This document shows, piece by piece, positions 1 through 7,533 of a stretch of 64,000 nucleotides of DNA (positions are counted from its first letter, which is position 1; every line of letters starts with the position of its first letter). The notes under the pieces are model-generated. The model worked only from the letters and a program-made list of their open reading frames with translations, was not told the DNA's origin and did not search any database. Source of the DNA: Spartinivicinus ruber (GTDB lineage Bacteria; Pseudomonadota; Gammaproteobacteria; Pseudomonadales; Zooshikellaceae); the NCBI RefSeq assembly GCF_011009015.1, contig NZ_CP048880.1:1-64000 (forward strand), read 5' to 3'. The position numbers and the translations under genes were made by a program.

Positions 1-281
1 CCCTGTTTATGTCAATTAATTCACACTTTGAATTAACATATTTTAAACATTTAAACTCTGCACTAGCAAAATTCGAAAACAATAGTCCTAAAAATATAAA
101 AAGAGATATTTTTTTAAACATAAAATACTACTCCTGCCGTGTTATTTTTGCTCGTAAGAATAGTAGGATTATTTTTGGATTTATTTTTTGATATGCGTCA
201 GTTGTTTGACTGATCAGTCTTTAGAGTTTTAGAAAAGCCGCTTAGCGGCTCTCTGGCCTAAATAGCTTGTCTTGAGCAATA

Positions 282-683
282 TCAGTGGTTATTCACCCAA
301 TTTTCTATAGTAATGCCAGGGTATTTTTGAAAGTCTTTAACATTGTTAGTAACAAGCACTACATCCAACGACTTTGCATGAGCTGCTATTAGCTTATCCA
401 GAGCATCACCTTTGCGTTTAGGCGCACCAGCCCGTAAAACGCCGTATGACTGAGCTGCTTTATCCTCAAACGGCATTACGGGTATATCTTCTAGGAGTAA
501 CTTCAGTGCTTGGGCATTTCTTTCTTTTTCAGCACTGACTTCTACACCATACTCAAGCTCGCCTAATGTGATAGATGAAATGACGACATCACCGTAGTAG
601 CAATCAGCAAAACGGTCAGCGACTTCCTTGGGATGCTTTTTCATCAAGTAAATACAAATGTTAGTGTCTAGCATGTACTTCAT
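282..683 (-). CDS. vapC: VapC-type PIN-domain toxin
   Basis: Predicted PIN-domain ribonuclease toxin of a VapBC pair, 133 aa, a usual length for VapC. The N-terminus MLDTNICIYL carries the first PIN aspartate, the middle holds ITLGELEYG, and KLIAAHAKS followed by LVTNNVKDF supplies the C-terminal acidic/TN motifs of the fold. Family members cleave structured RNA, often initiator tRNA, and are held inactive by VapB. Its ATG begins directly after the stop of the antitoxin gene (684), so the two genes are translationally coupled. Assignment is firm at family level; the RNA target cannot be read from the sequence. Confidence 0.93.
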   Translation of the reverse strand: MKYMLDTNICIYLMKKHPKEVADRFADCYYGDVVISSITLGELEYGVEVSAEKERNAQALKLLLEDIPVMPFEDKAAQSYGVLRAGAPKRKGDALDKLIAAHAKSLDVVLVTNNVKDFQKYPGITIENWVNNH

Positions 684-920
684 CTACAGCATATCCCTTT
701 CTGGCTCATCGTCTGATTCTCTGCCTTGTGCCATGAAGTCATCAGAAAAACCTTCGAATTTCTTCATTAGGTTGGTTAAACGGCGTTTAGCTGGGCGTAT
801 ACGTAGCTCATCACCAATACGCTCTATCTCGTAATCCATATCTAGGCGGTCGAACTGGAGTTCGGCGGGAATCCTCACAGCCTGAGAGTTACCGCTTTTG
901 AATACTTTGGTTAGTGACAT
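684..920 (-). CDS. vapB: VapB-type (AbrB/SpoVT-like) antitoxin
   Basis: Antitoxin of the first VapBC pair, 78 aa from the chosen start. The N-terminal swapped-hairpin DNA-binding fold is seen as KVFKSGNSQAVRIP, and the acidic C-terminal tail (FSDDFMAQ) is the part that binds VapC in this family. An upstream in-frame start at 1004 would add 28 hydrophobic residues and run through the operator, so I chose the ATG at 920, where homologues begin. It is expected to neutralise VapC and, with it, to repress the operon through the repeats at 944-994. Confidence 0.9.
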   Translation of the reverse strand: MSLTKVFKSGNSQAVRIPAELQFDRLDMDYEIERIGDELRIRPAKRRLTNLMKKFEGFSDDFMAQGRESDDEPERDML

Positions 921-943
921 AGGAATAGCCTTGATGTTTATTT

Positions 944-994
944 GTATATACGAGTATATACTATAACTAGGTTGTTGTAAATACATGTATATAC
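944..994. promoter_or_regulatory. Operator repeats upstream of vapBC
   Basis: Three copies of the self-complementary octamer GTATATAC lie at 944-951, 954-961 and 987-994, the third inside the larger palindrome ATGTATATACAT. The starts are 10 and 33 bp apart, close to one and three helical turns, so a bound protein would meet them on one face. They lie 24-74 bp upstream of the vapB ATG. Reading them as the VapBC autorepression site is inference from the family. Confidence 0.65.
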
Positions 995-1205
995 ATCGTA
1001 TCAACCGAGGCTAAGTGTTGAGGGTGAAGGGCTGTGTAGATACTTTAATATTCACTAGCCCTGTCTATACTGCTATAGCTAGAAAATCATAAAGTGACAT
1101 AGTCAATATGCTTAACAAACAGAATATATCTGGGGTAGAGGCATTCTATTTATGCCAGATTATAGATTTCCAGCTATATGTAATCAGTCACCCTGAGTAG
1201 TAATA

Positions 1206-1385
1206 ATGCTTAAACCTGCAACAAAAGCAGCCGCTATTTTATGTATTTTATTCTCGTCTTTTTTGTTTGCTGGCGATCAAGAACAGTTTATTGATGCTGC
1301 TTACAATGGTGATTTAGCCACTGTAAACGCAATGTTAGCCAATATTAATGAGTTTTATCCTAGCGCATCTGAGAATATTTCCTGA
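1206..1385 (+). pseudogene. Truncated ankyrin-repeat protein with signal peptide
   Basis: A 59-codon reading frame. It begins with a convincing signal peptide (MLKPATKAAAILCILF then FLFAG) and continues into the first helix of an ankyrin repeat (FIDAAYNGDLATVNAML). After about residue 47 the repeat pattern stops, and the frame ends inside the 3' end of the convergent nhaR-like gene. It reads as the 5' stub of a periplasmic ankyrin protein whose body was lost when the present junction formed. Whether the stub is still expressed is unknown. Confidence 0.55.
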
Positions 1386-2266
1386 GCAGCCTTGACTAAT
1401 AACTTAACTCCAGGATGCTTCACTTTACGCTCAGGTGAAATAGCGTAAAAGCGTTCAGTAACCTGTGTTGTACGACCAATAATTGATACTCCATAATGCT
1501 CTGCTACATGCTCTTCAATAATACTGGGTGTGCAAAATACACCATAGCCCGATTGACCAAAATGCTTCATCATAGCGCTATCATCAAATTCAGCAACTGT
1601 AGTAGGAGAAATTTGCTCCTGATTAAACCAAGACTGCAAATTTATTTTTTGGTTAGATTTATCTCCACAAATAAGAAAGGGATGTTGATGCAATGACTGT
1701 GGAAAATTTTTTTGGAGTTTTTTAGCAATTTTATTTTTAGCATAAAAACTTAAGCCACATTCACCTAAAAAATGATTATAAGCACGTATAGGTATACCAG
1801 GTGTTAGCGGCTGGTCAGATAAAATAAGATCTAACTTGTTGAGGGCTAGGTCAGATAATAATGCATTAAAGTCTCCCTCTTGACAGATCAACTTAGTAGG
1901 CCCCTCCAGCTGAAAGCTGCTTTCGAGAATATTCACTGCTAAAATTTTTGGGATAACATCAATGACACCGACATTAAATACAAACTGTAAGTTAGTATCC
2001 TGTGCCTTCAGGCTTTGCTGCAACTCTGTACCCAGTGCAAAAATATCCTCCGCATAACTGTATACAAGTTTGCCGATATCGTTCATCACAAGGCGTCTAC
2101 CTTTTCTATCAAATAACCTAACGCCCAGATAGTCTTCAAATACAGAGAGCTGACCACTTATTGTCTGTGGAGATATATGAAGTAATTCCGATGCTTTTAC
2201 GATACTACCTTCGCTTGCAACGGTATAGAAGTAGCGTAAATGGTTGTAATTAAGTTGCTGAGTCAT
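1355..2266 (-). CDS. nhaR: LysR-family regulator, NhaR-like
   Basis: LysR-type transcription regulator, 303 aa from the chosen start. The N-terminal winged helix contains LNYNHLRYFYTVASEGSI and ISPQTISGQLS. The effector domain carries NhaR hallmarks: FNVGVIDVIPK, LDLILSDQP, the GECGLSF block and AEFDDSAMMKHFG. NhaR activates Na+/H+ antiporter genes in response to sodium. The ATG at 2266 is preceded by a strong ribosome site (GGGGAGGAGA), so the longer start at 2293 is rejected. No nhaA lies in the window, so its target is probably elsewhere. Confidence 0.85.
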   Translation of the reverse strand: MTQQLNYNHLRYFYTVASEGSIVKASELLHISPQTISGQLSVFEDYLGVRLFDRKGRRLVMNDIGKLVYSYAEDIFALGTELQQSLKAQDTNLQFVFNVGVIDVIPKILAVNILESSFQLEGPTKLICQEGDFNALLSDLALNKLDLILSDQPLTPGIPIRAYNHFLGECGLSFYAKNKIAKKLQKNFPQSLHQHPFLICGDKSNQKINLQSWFNQEQISPTTVAEFDDSAMMKHFGQSGYGVFCTPSIIEEHVAEHYGVSIIGRTTQVTERFYAISPERKVKHPGVKLLVKAAQEIFSDALG

Positions 2267-2465
2267 CGGTCTCCTCCCCACGAAAACATCCAACTCGATA
2301 ATACGTTTTTTTCGAAGTAAATATCAAATAAATACGACTTTTATTGATCTTAGACTACTCATATATTGTACTGTAAGCGGTTAACAAAAGGACTGTTGGC
2401 TAGAAACTGTTAACACTGAATCATCAATAATTTATCACTTTATTAAACAGTTAGGAGAAGCCTTC

Positions 2466-2813
2466 ATGAACTTTACGATCACGTTTAGAAATTTGAAAGA
2501 CAATGGAGAAGTCATTAACTATATTGATCACCGGTTTGCATTTGCTTTCTCCAGGATGAGTGACAAGATTGAAAAAGCAATGATCACCCTCTCGAATATC
2601 AATGGACCCAAAGGTGGCATAGATAAGCAGTGCCAAATAATACTTAAACCAGTTGGCCTCAGGAAAATAGTTGTTGCTGAAAGGCGGGAGGATATCCGTG
2701 AAGCCATCGATCAATGCTTTTACAAGGCTAGCCAGTCCTTGAACCGGAAACAAGTACTATTTAAGAAACGACAACCAAAAGCTACCTTGCATACTGTGTT
2801 GTCAGCCTTCTAA
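2466..2813 (+). CDS. HPF/RaiA-family ribosome-associated protein
   Basis: A 115-aa protein of the sigma-54 modulation/S30EA family, which binds the decoding region of the 30S subunit and helps to hibernate or protect ribosomes. The N-terminus MNFTITFRNL, the GPKGGIDKQCQI strand and the helix EDIREAIDQC match the single-domain fold. It is slightly longer than typical short HPF (about 95 aa), with a basic tail (FKKRQPKAT), and lacks the long-HPF dimerisation domain. The ribosome site TAGGAGAAG precedes the ATG. It is transcribed away from nhaR and towards the BI-1 gene 46 bp downstream. Confidence 0.8.
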   Translation: MNFTITFRNLKDNGEVINYIDHRFAFAFSRMSDKIEKAMITLSNINGPKGGIDKQCQIILKPVGLRKIVVAERREDIREAIDQCFYKASQSLNRKQVLFKKRQPKATLHTVLSAF

Positions 2814-2859
2814 GCAATAGCTTAACTAATTATATATCTTGCGAGGTTGAGCAATAACT

Positions 2860-3522
2860 ATGGACATTACAAAACGTGCATCAAAAACACAATCAGTTGC
2901 GGTTGATCAATCATCTCACCGTGTATTGAAAAATACCTATCTATTATTATCAGCCACATTGTTTTTTAGTGCACTAACAGCAATGTTTAGTGCTGCCTTA
3001 AATCTGCCACACCCTGGTTTGCTATTAACCTTAGCAGGCTACTTTGGCTTGTTATTTTTAACGACTAAATTTCGAAATAGTGTTCATGGACTTTACTGTG
3101 TGTTCGCATTGACAGGATTTATGGGTTATACCCTCGGGCCGATCATTGGAGCCTACTGGTCGATGGCCCCTACTGTGATTATGCAGGCTTTAGGTGGCAC
3201 GGCCCTTGTGTTTTTTAGCTTGTCGGCATTTGCATTAACTACTAAACGTGACTTTAGTTTTTTAGGAAAGTCATTGTTTATCGGGATACTGGTGGCTTTT
3301 CTTGCTGGAATAGGCGCAATATTTTTTGAAATACCGGCTTTGTCTCTTGCTGTGTCTGCCATGTTTGTCCTATTAATGTCTGGGCTGATCCTGTATGAAA
3401 CCAACCAGATTGTTCAAGGTGGGGAAACCAACTACATTATGGCAACTGTTTCTCTGTTCGTAGCCATATTCAATTTGTTTACGAGCCTAATGCATCTCTT
3501 AGGGTTTGCTCAGTCAGAGTAG
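2860..3522 (+). CDS. Bax inhibitor-1/YccA-family membrane protein
   Basis: Integral membrane protein of 220 aa with about seven predicted membrane segments after a short hydrophilic N-terminus, matching the Bax inhibitor-1 (TMBIM/YccA) family. Segments such as YLLLSATLFFSAL, GLYCVFALTGFMGYTLGP and VSAMFVLLMSGLILYETNQIV are typical, including the late acidic residue in the YETNQI stretch. YccA relatives modulate the FtsH protease, and other members act as pH-gated calcium leak channels; which applies here is not visible. A perfect 12-bp hairpin follows the gene. Confidence 0.88.
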   Translation: MDITKRASKTQSVAVDQSSHRVLKNTYLLLSATLFFSALTAMFSAALNLPHPGLLLTLAGYFGLLFLTTKFRNSVHGLYCVFALTGFMGYTLGPIIGAYWSMAPTVIMQALGGTALVFFSLSAFALTTKRDFSFLGKSLFIGILVAFLAGIGAIFFEIPALSLAVSAMFVLLMSGLILYETNQIVQGGETNYIMATVSLFVAIFNLFTSLMHLLGFAQSE

Positions 3523-3549
3523 TCAATAAATACTTTATAGCCGCCTAAC

Positions 3550-3581
3550 AAGAAACTGCGCTTACTGATGCGCAGTTTCTT
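3550..3581 (+). terminator. Hairpin terminator after the BI-1 gene
   Basis: A perfect 12-bp inverted repeat AAGAAACTGCGC / GCGCAGTTTCTT with an 8-base loop, 28 bp after the stop codon. It is followed only by a weak U-rich stretch, so termination efficiency is uncertain. Confidence 0.7.
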
Positions 3582-3610
3582 ATCTGACGGATCAAACGCT
3601 TATGGTGATC

Positions 3611-3652
3611 CCCCCCCACGGACACTTGTCATTAGGAAATTAGACGCATAGC
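3611..3652. repeat. Short IS-end-like repeat, copy A
   Basis: A C-rich run followed by GGACACTTGTCATTAGGAA and then TTAGACGCATAGC recurs almost unchanged at 22975-23015. A C-tract followed by GTGGACAC resembles the outer end of IS3-family elements. No transposase frame accompanies either copy, so these would be solo ends or footprints. The shared part is only about 40 bp, so the IS3 reading is tentative. Confidence 0.45.
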
Positions 3653-3733
3653 AATACCTGTGGCTTAAACCCATCTTGCCATGATGCTTAATTTGATTCA
3701 TAGTTACATCAATACTGATTCAAGGATATTGCC

Positions 3734-3928
3734 ATGCGTACAACCGTTACTATTGATGATGCTTTATATGACAAAGCTCTGGAAATGGCTGACCCTAATA
3801 TGGATAAGTCAGAGCTTTTCAGAGAAGCAGTCAAAACATTCGTAAGAGTACAAGCAGCTAAGCGCCTCGCAGCTTTAGGTGGTGCAGCACCTGAAATGCA
3901 GGATATACCACGCCGTGGTACTGAATAA
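3734..3928 (+). CDS. vapB: VapB-family ribbon-helix-helix antitoxin
   Basis: Antitoxin of 64 aa. The N-terminus [16 protein letters not shown] is the beta strand and first helix of a ribbon-helix-helix DNA-binding unit; [14 protein letters not shown] forms the second helix. The tail [16 protein letters not shown] is the conserved toxin-binding peptide of this VapB subfamily. A good ribosome site (AAGGATAT) precedes the ATG, and its stop shares one base with the ATG of the toxin gene. Expected to inhibit the adjacent VapC and repress the operon. Confidence 0.93.
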   Translation: MRTTVTIDDALYDKALEMADPNMDKSELFREAVKTFVRVQAAKRLAALGGAAPEMQDIPRRGTE

Positions 3929-4308
3929 TGAGTGTGCTTGTTGATACTTCTGTATGGGTAGATCACTTCAGAAACCGAAACAACGCCTTGGTTAATCTTA
4001 TTCAGATTGACTTGGCGTTGACTCACCCGATGGTTTTAGTTGAGCTTGCTTGTGGTACACCTCCAGCCCCACGCGCACAAACACTCAGCGATATAGGGCT
4101 ATTACAACCAGCTAATCAGGCAAGCTTGAGCGAAGTAATGGAGTTCATCAAGCGTGAAAATTTGTATGGGCTAGGGTGTGGGTTGGTAGATACAGCATTG
4201 CTGGCATCAACATTGATCACGCCAGGTGCAAAGTTATGGACATTAGATAAACGTCTTGCAAATTTAGCTGAGCGTTTTGATGTGAGATACCAGCCAAATT
4301 TACACTAG
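3928..4308 (+). CDS. vapC: VapC-type PIN-domain toxin
   Basis: PIN ribonuclease toxin of 126 aa. It shows [15 protein letters not shown] (first acidic residue), MVLVELACG (conserved glutamate), GCGLVDTALLASTL and LWTLDKRLANLA, which place the remaining acidic residues in order. The start overlaps the antitoxin stop (TAATG). A hairpin belonging to the dispersed repeat begins 10 bp after its stop. It differs in sequence from the other three VapC proteins here, so it was acquired separately rather than duplicated. Confidence 0.93.
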   Translation: MSVLVDTSVWVDHFRNRNNALVNLIQIDLALTHPMVLVELACGTPPAPRAQTLSDIGLLQPANQASLSEVMEFIKRENLYGLGCGLVDTALLASTLITPGAKLWTLDKRLANLAERFDVRYQPNLH

Positions 4309-4318
4309 ATACTGATTA

Positions 4319-4665
4319 AGCTAGGAGGCTCAGCCCCTCCTAGCAACCTCATCCTGTTATGGCCAGTACAAGGCTGGCCAACACTAACAAAAACCCGCCG
4401 ATAGTACAAGTTTTGTACACCTCTTGCTGTGTAGCAGTGCTACGTATTGTTTCCCGTGGAACATTTTGTGTTTCACAGGGCAAGCCACTACAGCTGAGCG
4501 TGAACAGGTCACGGCGGTGTATTTGGGGAGGTGAGGGAATTAAAAAAGCCCCCGGAGGGGGCTTTATAGTGGGGTCCTATTCATTCGATTTCAGCCCCCA
4601 TAGTCAGGATTTATTGATTTCCTTCATTAGCTTAACAGCCTTATTTACCATATTGTCATTATCTT
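4319..4665 (-). repeat. Dispersed rhs-immunity-tail repeat, copy 1
   Basis: Read on the minus strand this is nearly identical to 29313-29645. It holds in order the last codons of the putative immunity gene (DNDNMVNKAVKLMKEINKS then stop), a strong terminator, a parS-like 16-mer at 4448-4463, a GGCCAG/CTGGCC stem-loop and a closing hairpin CTAGGAGG / CCTCCTAG with a GCTGAG-containing loop (4319-4345). The body of the immunity gene is missing. On its left side the immunity tail is replaced by an IS6-family end (4666-4736), exactly as in copy 2. Confidence 0.85.
4542..4566 (-). terminator. Terminator inside repeat copy 1
   Basis: A GC-rich stem AAAGCCCCC / GGGGGCTTT followed by a T-run when read leftwards. 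It is the same rho-independent terminator that follows the intact immunity gene at 29413. Here it also sits downstream of the secreted protease gene (4757-7354). Confidence 0.85.
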
Positions 4666-4736
4666 TATGCATTAGCAGGTTAAGTGTGTCTTGAAAGTAG
4701 GCATTTTTGAATCTGAAAAAAATTTTCGACACAACC
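4666..4736 (-). mobile_element. IS6-family end fragment
   Basis: Read on the minus strand it starts GGTTGTGTCGAAAATTTT, a decayed form of the IS6 terminal repeat seen at 11891 (GGTTCTGTCGCAAACTTTT). It continues with the same sub-terminal sequence (AAAAATGCCTACTTTCAAG and so on) up to the codons at the end of the IS6 transposase. There it joins the immunity-gene tail at the same base as in copy 2 (18614). Confidence 0.75.
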
Positions 4737-4756
4737 ATTTCTGAACCATGCCGTAC

Positions 4757-7354
4757 TCACAAATCCTCACAAGTTGCCTCTGACACCGAACTAATAGACC
4801 AGCTATTTAATACGCCTGGATTAGTATATGACCTGTCTGCAGTAACAACTAAAGTCCATGTGCCATTATGGTTTTCTCCCTCAAAGGCCGATAAGCTTTC
4901 AGCTGGGGTCAAATCTTCAGGGTATGTACCAAAAAACTCTTTTGCATAAGCACCTGACTCAATCTCAATTATTTCTGAATGAGTTTTTTCTTTTAATACA
5001 ACAGTTGTCCCAGAAGGAGATGTCAAGGTAATCGATATATCTTTAATATTGTCATAGTTTAAGTTTATACCTACTGAAATTTTGCTATTAGGTCTAGCAT
5101 CTGAAATTGTTATTTGATCAGTTATTGATACTGGATCATAAAGTTTGCTTCCAGTTGCCTGAGGAAAAGCAACTGCATTTTCTGAAGTTTTGTAGACAAC
5201 CCCTCTTTCACCAACAGGTAGAGTAAAATAGTCAACATAAGATTTTCTAAGGTCACCTTCAAAATAGTTTACTTTCAGCTTTAGAGGGATATCGTCTCCA
5301 CATGCATGCTCATTTGATAAAGCCAGAACATAAGGCTGTTGATTAAATTGAGTAGAATGTGGATTTAAGTTAGGATAGTTTGTAACAGGTTCCTCAATAT
5401 TTATTGAGGGTTCAGTAGCTAATAGCTCTGCTGTAATATTCGAAATCTCTTGATTAGTCGTGTTTTTCAAAGGTATTGTCACATTAATACTTTTACCTGG
5501 CTGAATATAGTTTTTTCCATTTTGATCACTTACTGAAGACTCAACTACATCAATTGTAGGCTGCAAAATATTCATTCTTGAAAAATATTTTGTAAAAACT
5601 CTAGCGTGTGGGCCATTGGGATATAAATTCTCAGCGCTATTCACAATTGATGCAGCCATTTCAGGCATAGTAACTCCCTCTGCGAAACCATACTGAGCCT
5701 CTAAAATAACTGTATCAATTTCGCTACGATTTACTCCAAGCTTTAACAATTCAAGATGAGACTGCACAAGAGGCGTTGACCAAAGGTCATCACCATTAAC
5801 TCCATTGACATACCTATGGGCTCTATATTTGCGAGAAGGATCATAACGAAAATTTAAACGATCAAAACGACGTTCTGGACCGGCTTTACGGCAATCAGGA
5901 TGCCAATCCCAACTGATAGCTCTTTCAGGGTGAAATGTTAAACCATTAGGTGTAGTGTAACGGTAGGAGGCTGCCCAGTAGTCAGAAAACCCCTCGCCAA
6001 TAGCTCCTGTATCCCCACCTTTAAATTTAGGGTTAATTGCGTAAGTAAGAGCATGACCATATTCATGTAAAATGACATCACTATCTTCATTATCATCAAT
6101 ACACCCGTGCCCAAAAGAGAGTTTTCTAATATCAGGTAAATATCTTGACTGGTTTCGACCTCTAATACCGTCTGTATCAACAGGTATAGAGCGATACTGT
6201 ATGCCTCGACTGCCAGTAAAACCTAATGATTGAATATACCTTTGGTTTTGGTCAATATGATAGTAAGTCATGGCATCATTAAAGGCATTATTACCTCGTT
6301 TTGCAAACCAATTTCCATCAGCAGTTGTACTTGGTAGAGTGTTTGGTTTATCAAAGTCTTCAATAGTTACCCAGGGTCCCGTTAAATAATAAACTCCATT
6401 TTTAAATGTAATATCTTTCAGGATTTTAGAAACGTAAGCTCCTTCAAAGCTTTCAGCTGGTGATGTATCTTCTAGAGTGTCATTTTGCAAAGTGACTTTA
6501 GGGTTTGGGTCAAAAACAAGTCCCATGCCATCCACTGTTGTAGTTTCAGCCAAAGCACGCCTATCATTTTGGACATTCTCATTATCTGTTGATGAATCTA
6601 ACTCCTCTAATGCTGTATCCAGAGATTTGTGATTTTTATTAACAGGAAATCGAGTCCATTTTTCATCATCCCCTTCGTCATTTGCATTTTTAAAGTAAGG
6701 CAAGTCGACTCGGTATGCCTTAATAATCTCTCCAGATAGTGCATTAACATAGAACTCCCAACTACCATGAGGAGTTCCAATTGATATGTTAACCTTGAAA
6801 GCTTTAATAAATTCAGAGTTTTTATTGATATAAACAAGCTTTGCCTGTGGTCGTGCCAATAGCTTCCCATCAGATTGCAAGTAATCCCAACATAATTCGC
6901 TTGCAGTTTGCTCATCAATAATACCCAACCCAATCGATCTTTTAGATCGTTTAGCATGCTCCGAAACACTGAAATTAGCAGATGCCGGATAAGTATTATT
7001 GTAGACACGTATAACATTTCTATTGTTTGTGTCAATTGACACAATAATCTCAGCACCATCTACTTCAATATCGTGTAAATACTGTTGGAAATAGAAATGT
7101 TTAGCTAAAAGACTTGTCTTTACTTTAGTTAATCTTAAACTCTCGAAGATAGCGTTTAAACCATATTTACTTTTACTTTGTTCTAAAAATTGAAGTGCTC
7201 GCTGCTCATTATTACCTGATAACTCCAAGGAAACACTTGGTTGTAAGTCTAGCTTAATAGTTTTACGAAAATCACTATGATGAGTTAATGAGGCTGACAC
7301 AGATTGTGCCAATATCGATAGACCTAAAACACACGGCGATAAGTAATAATTCAT
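4757..7354 (-). CDS. Secreted zinc metalloprotease with P domain
   Basis: Exported gluzincin-type protease of 865 aa. A signal peptide (to about residue 21) and an FTP/PepSY-like inhibitory propeptide (about 30-220) precede the catalytic domain (about 350-600). The zinc site is HEYGH at 430-434, with GEGFSDYWA giving the third ligand at Glu454; this spelling is closer to fungalysin (M36) than thermolysin (M4). The C-terminus (about 735-865) is a proprotein-convertase P domain (LTSPSGTTVVL, NGTWTL, NSWSIS), common on secreted proteases of marine bacteria. The next gene in the same direction is the exported ADP-ribosyltransferase-like protein, so both may be secreted virulence or predation factors. 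Confidence 0.88.
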   Translation of the reverse strand: MNYYLSPCVLGLSILAQSVSASLTHHSDFRKTIKLDLQPSVSLELSGNNEQRALQFLEQSKSKYGLNAIFESLRLTKVKTSLLAKHFYFQQYLHDIEVDGAEIIVSIDTNNRNVIRVYNNTYPASANFSVSEHAKRSKRSIGLGIIDEQTASELCWDYLQSDGKLLARPQAKLVYINKNSEFIKAFKVNISIGTPHGSWEFYVNALSGEIIKAYRVDLPYFKNANDEGDDEKWTRFPVNKNHKSLDTALEELDSSTDNENVQNDRRALAETTTVDGMGLVFDPNPKVTLQNDTLEDTSPAESFEGAYVSKILKDITFKNGVYYLTGPWVTIEDFDKPNTLPSTTADGNWFAKRGNNAFNDAMTYYHIDQNQRYIQSLGFTGSRGIQYRSIPVDTDGIRGRNQSRYLPDIRKLSFGHGCIDDNEDSDVILHEYGHALTYAINPKFKGGDTGAIGEGFSDYWAASYRYTTPNGLTFHPERAISWDWHPDCRKAGPERRFDRLNFRYDPSRKYRAHRYVNGVNGDDLWSTPLVQSHLELLKLGVNRSEIDTVILEAQYGFAEGVTMPEMAASIVNSAENLYPNGPHARVFTKYFSRMNILQPTIDVVESSVSDQNGKNYIQPGKSINVTIPLKNTTNQEISNITAELLATEPSINIEEPVTNYPNLNPHSTQFNQQPYVLALSNEHACGDDIPLKLKVNYFEGDLRKSYVDYFTLPVGERGVVYKTSENAVAFPQATGSKLYDPVSITDQITISDARPNSKISVGINLNYDNIKDISITLTSPSGTTVVLKEKTHSEIIEIESGAYAKEFFGTYPEDLTPAESLSAFEGENHNGTWTLVVTADRSYTNPGVLNSWSISSVSEATCEDL

Positions 7355-7533
7355 ATAGATACCTGATTGTTAGATAAAATACTTAATTTAATCTTAATGG
7401 ATAGCTTGACTTCTTTTGAGAAATTAACGTGCTTCTTATTTCTAAACATAATTGAAGTGAAAAGTGTAAATAAAATATATAAACACATGGAGTTATAGTA
7501 TTTAGCTACTGGCACTGCCAGTGGCTATGTTTT

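Noticed and set aside
9..191. 60-aa plus-strand frame at the left edge
   Set aside because: AT-rich composition, Asn/Lys/Phe-rich peptide without domain, no ribosome site; most likely chance.
4359..4694. 111-aa frame, also seen at 29311-29619 and 18649-18885
   Set aside because: It runs through the terminator, parS-like site and hairpins of the dispersed repeat; repeated because the DNA is repeated, not because it codes.
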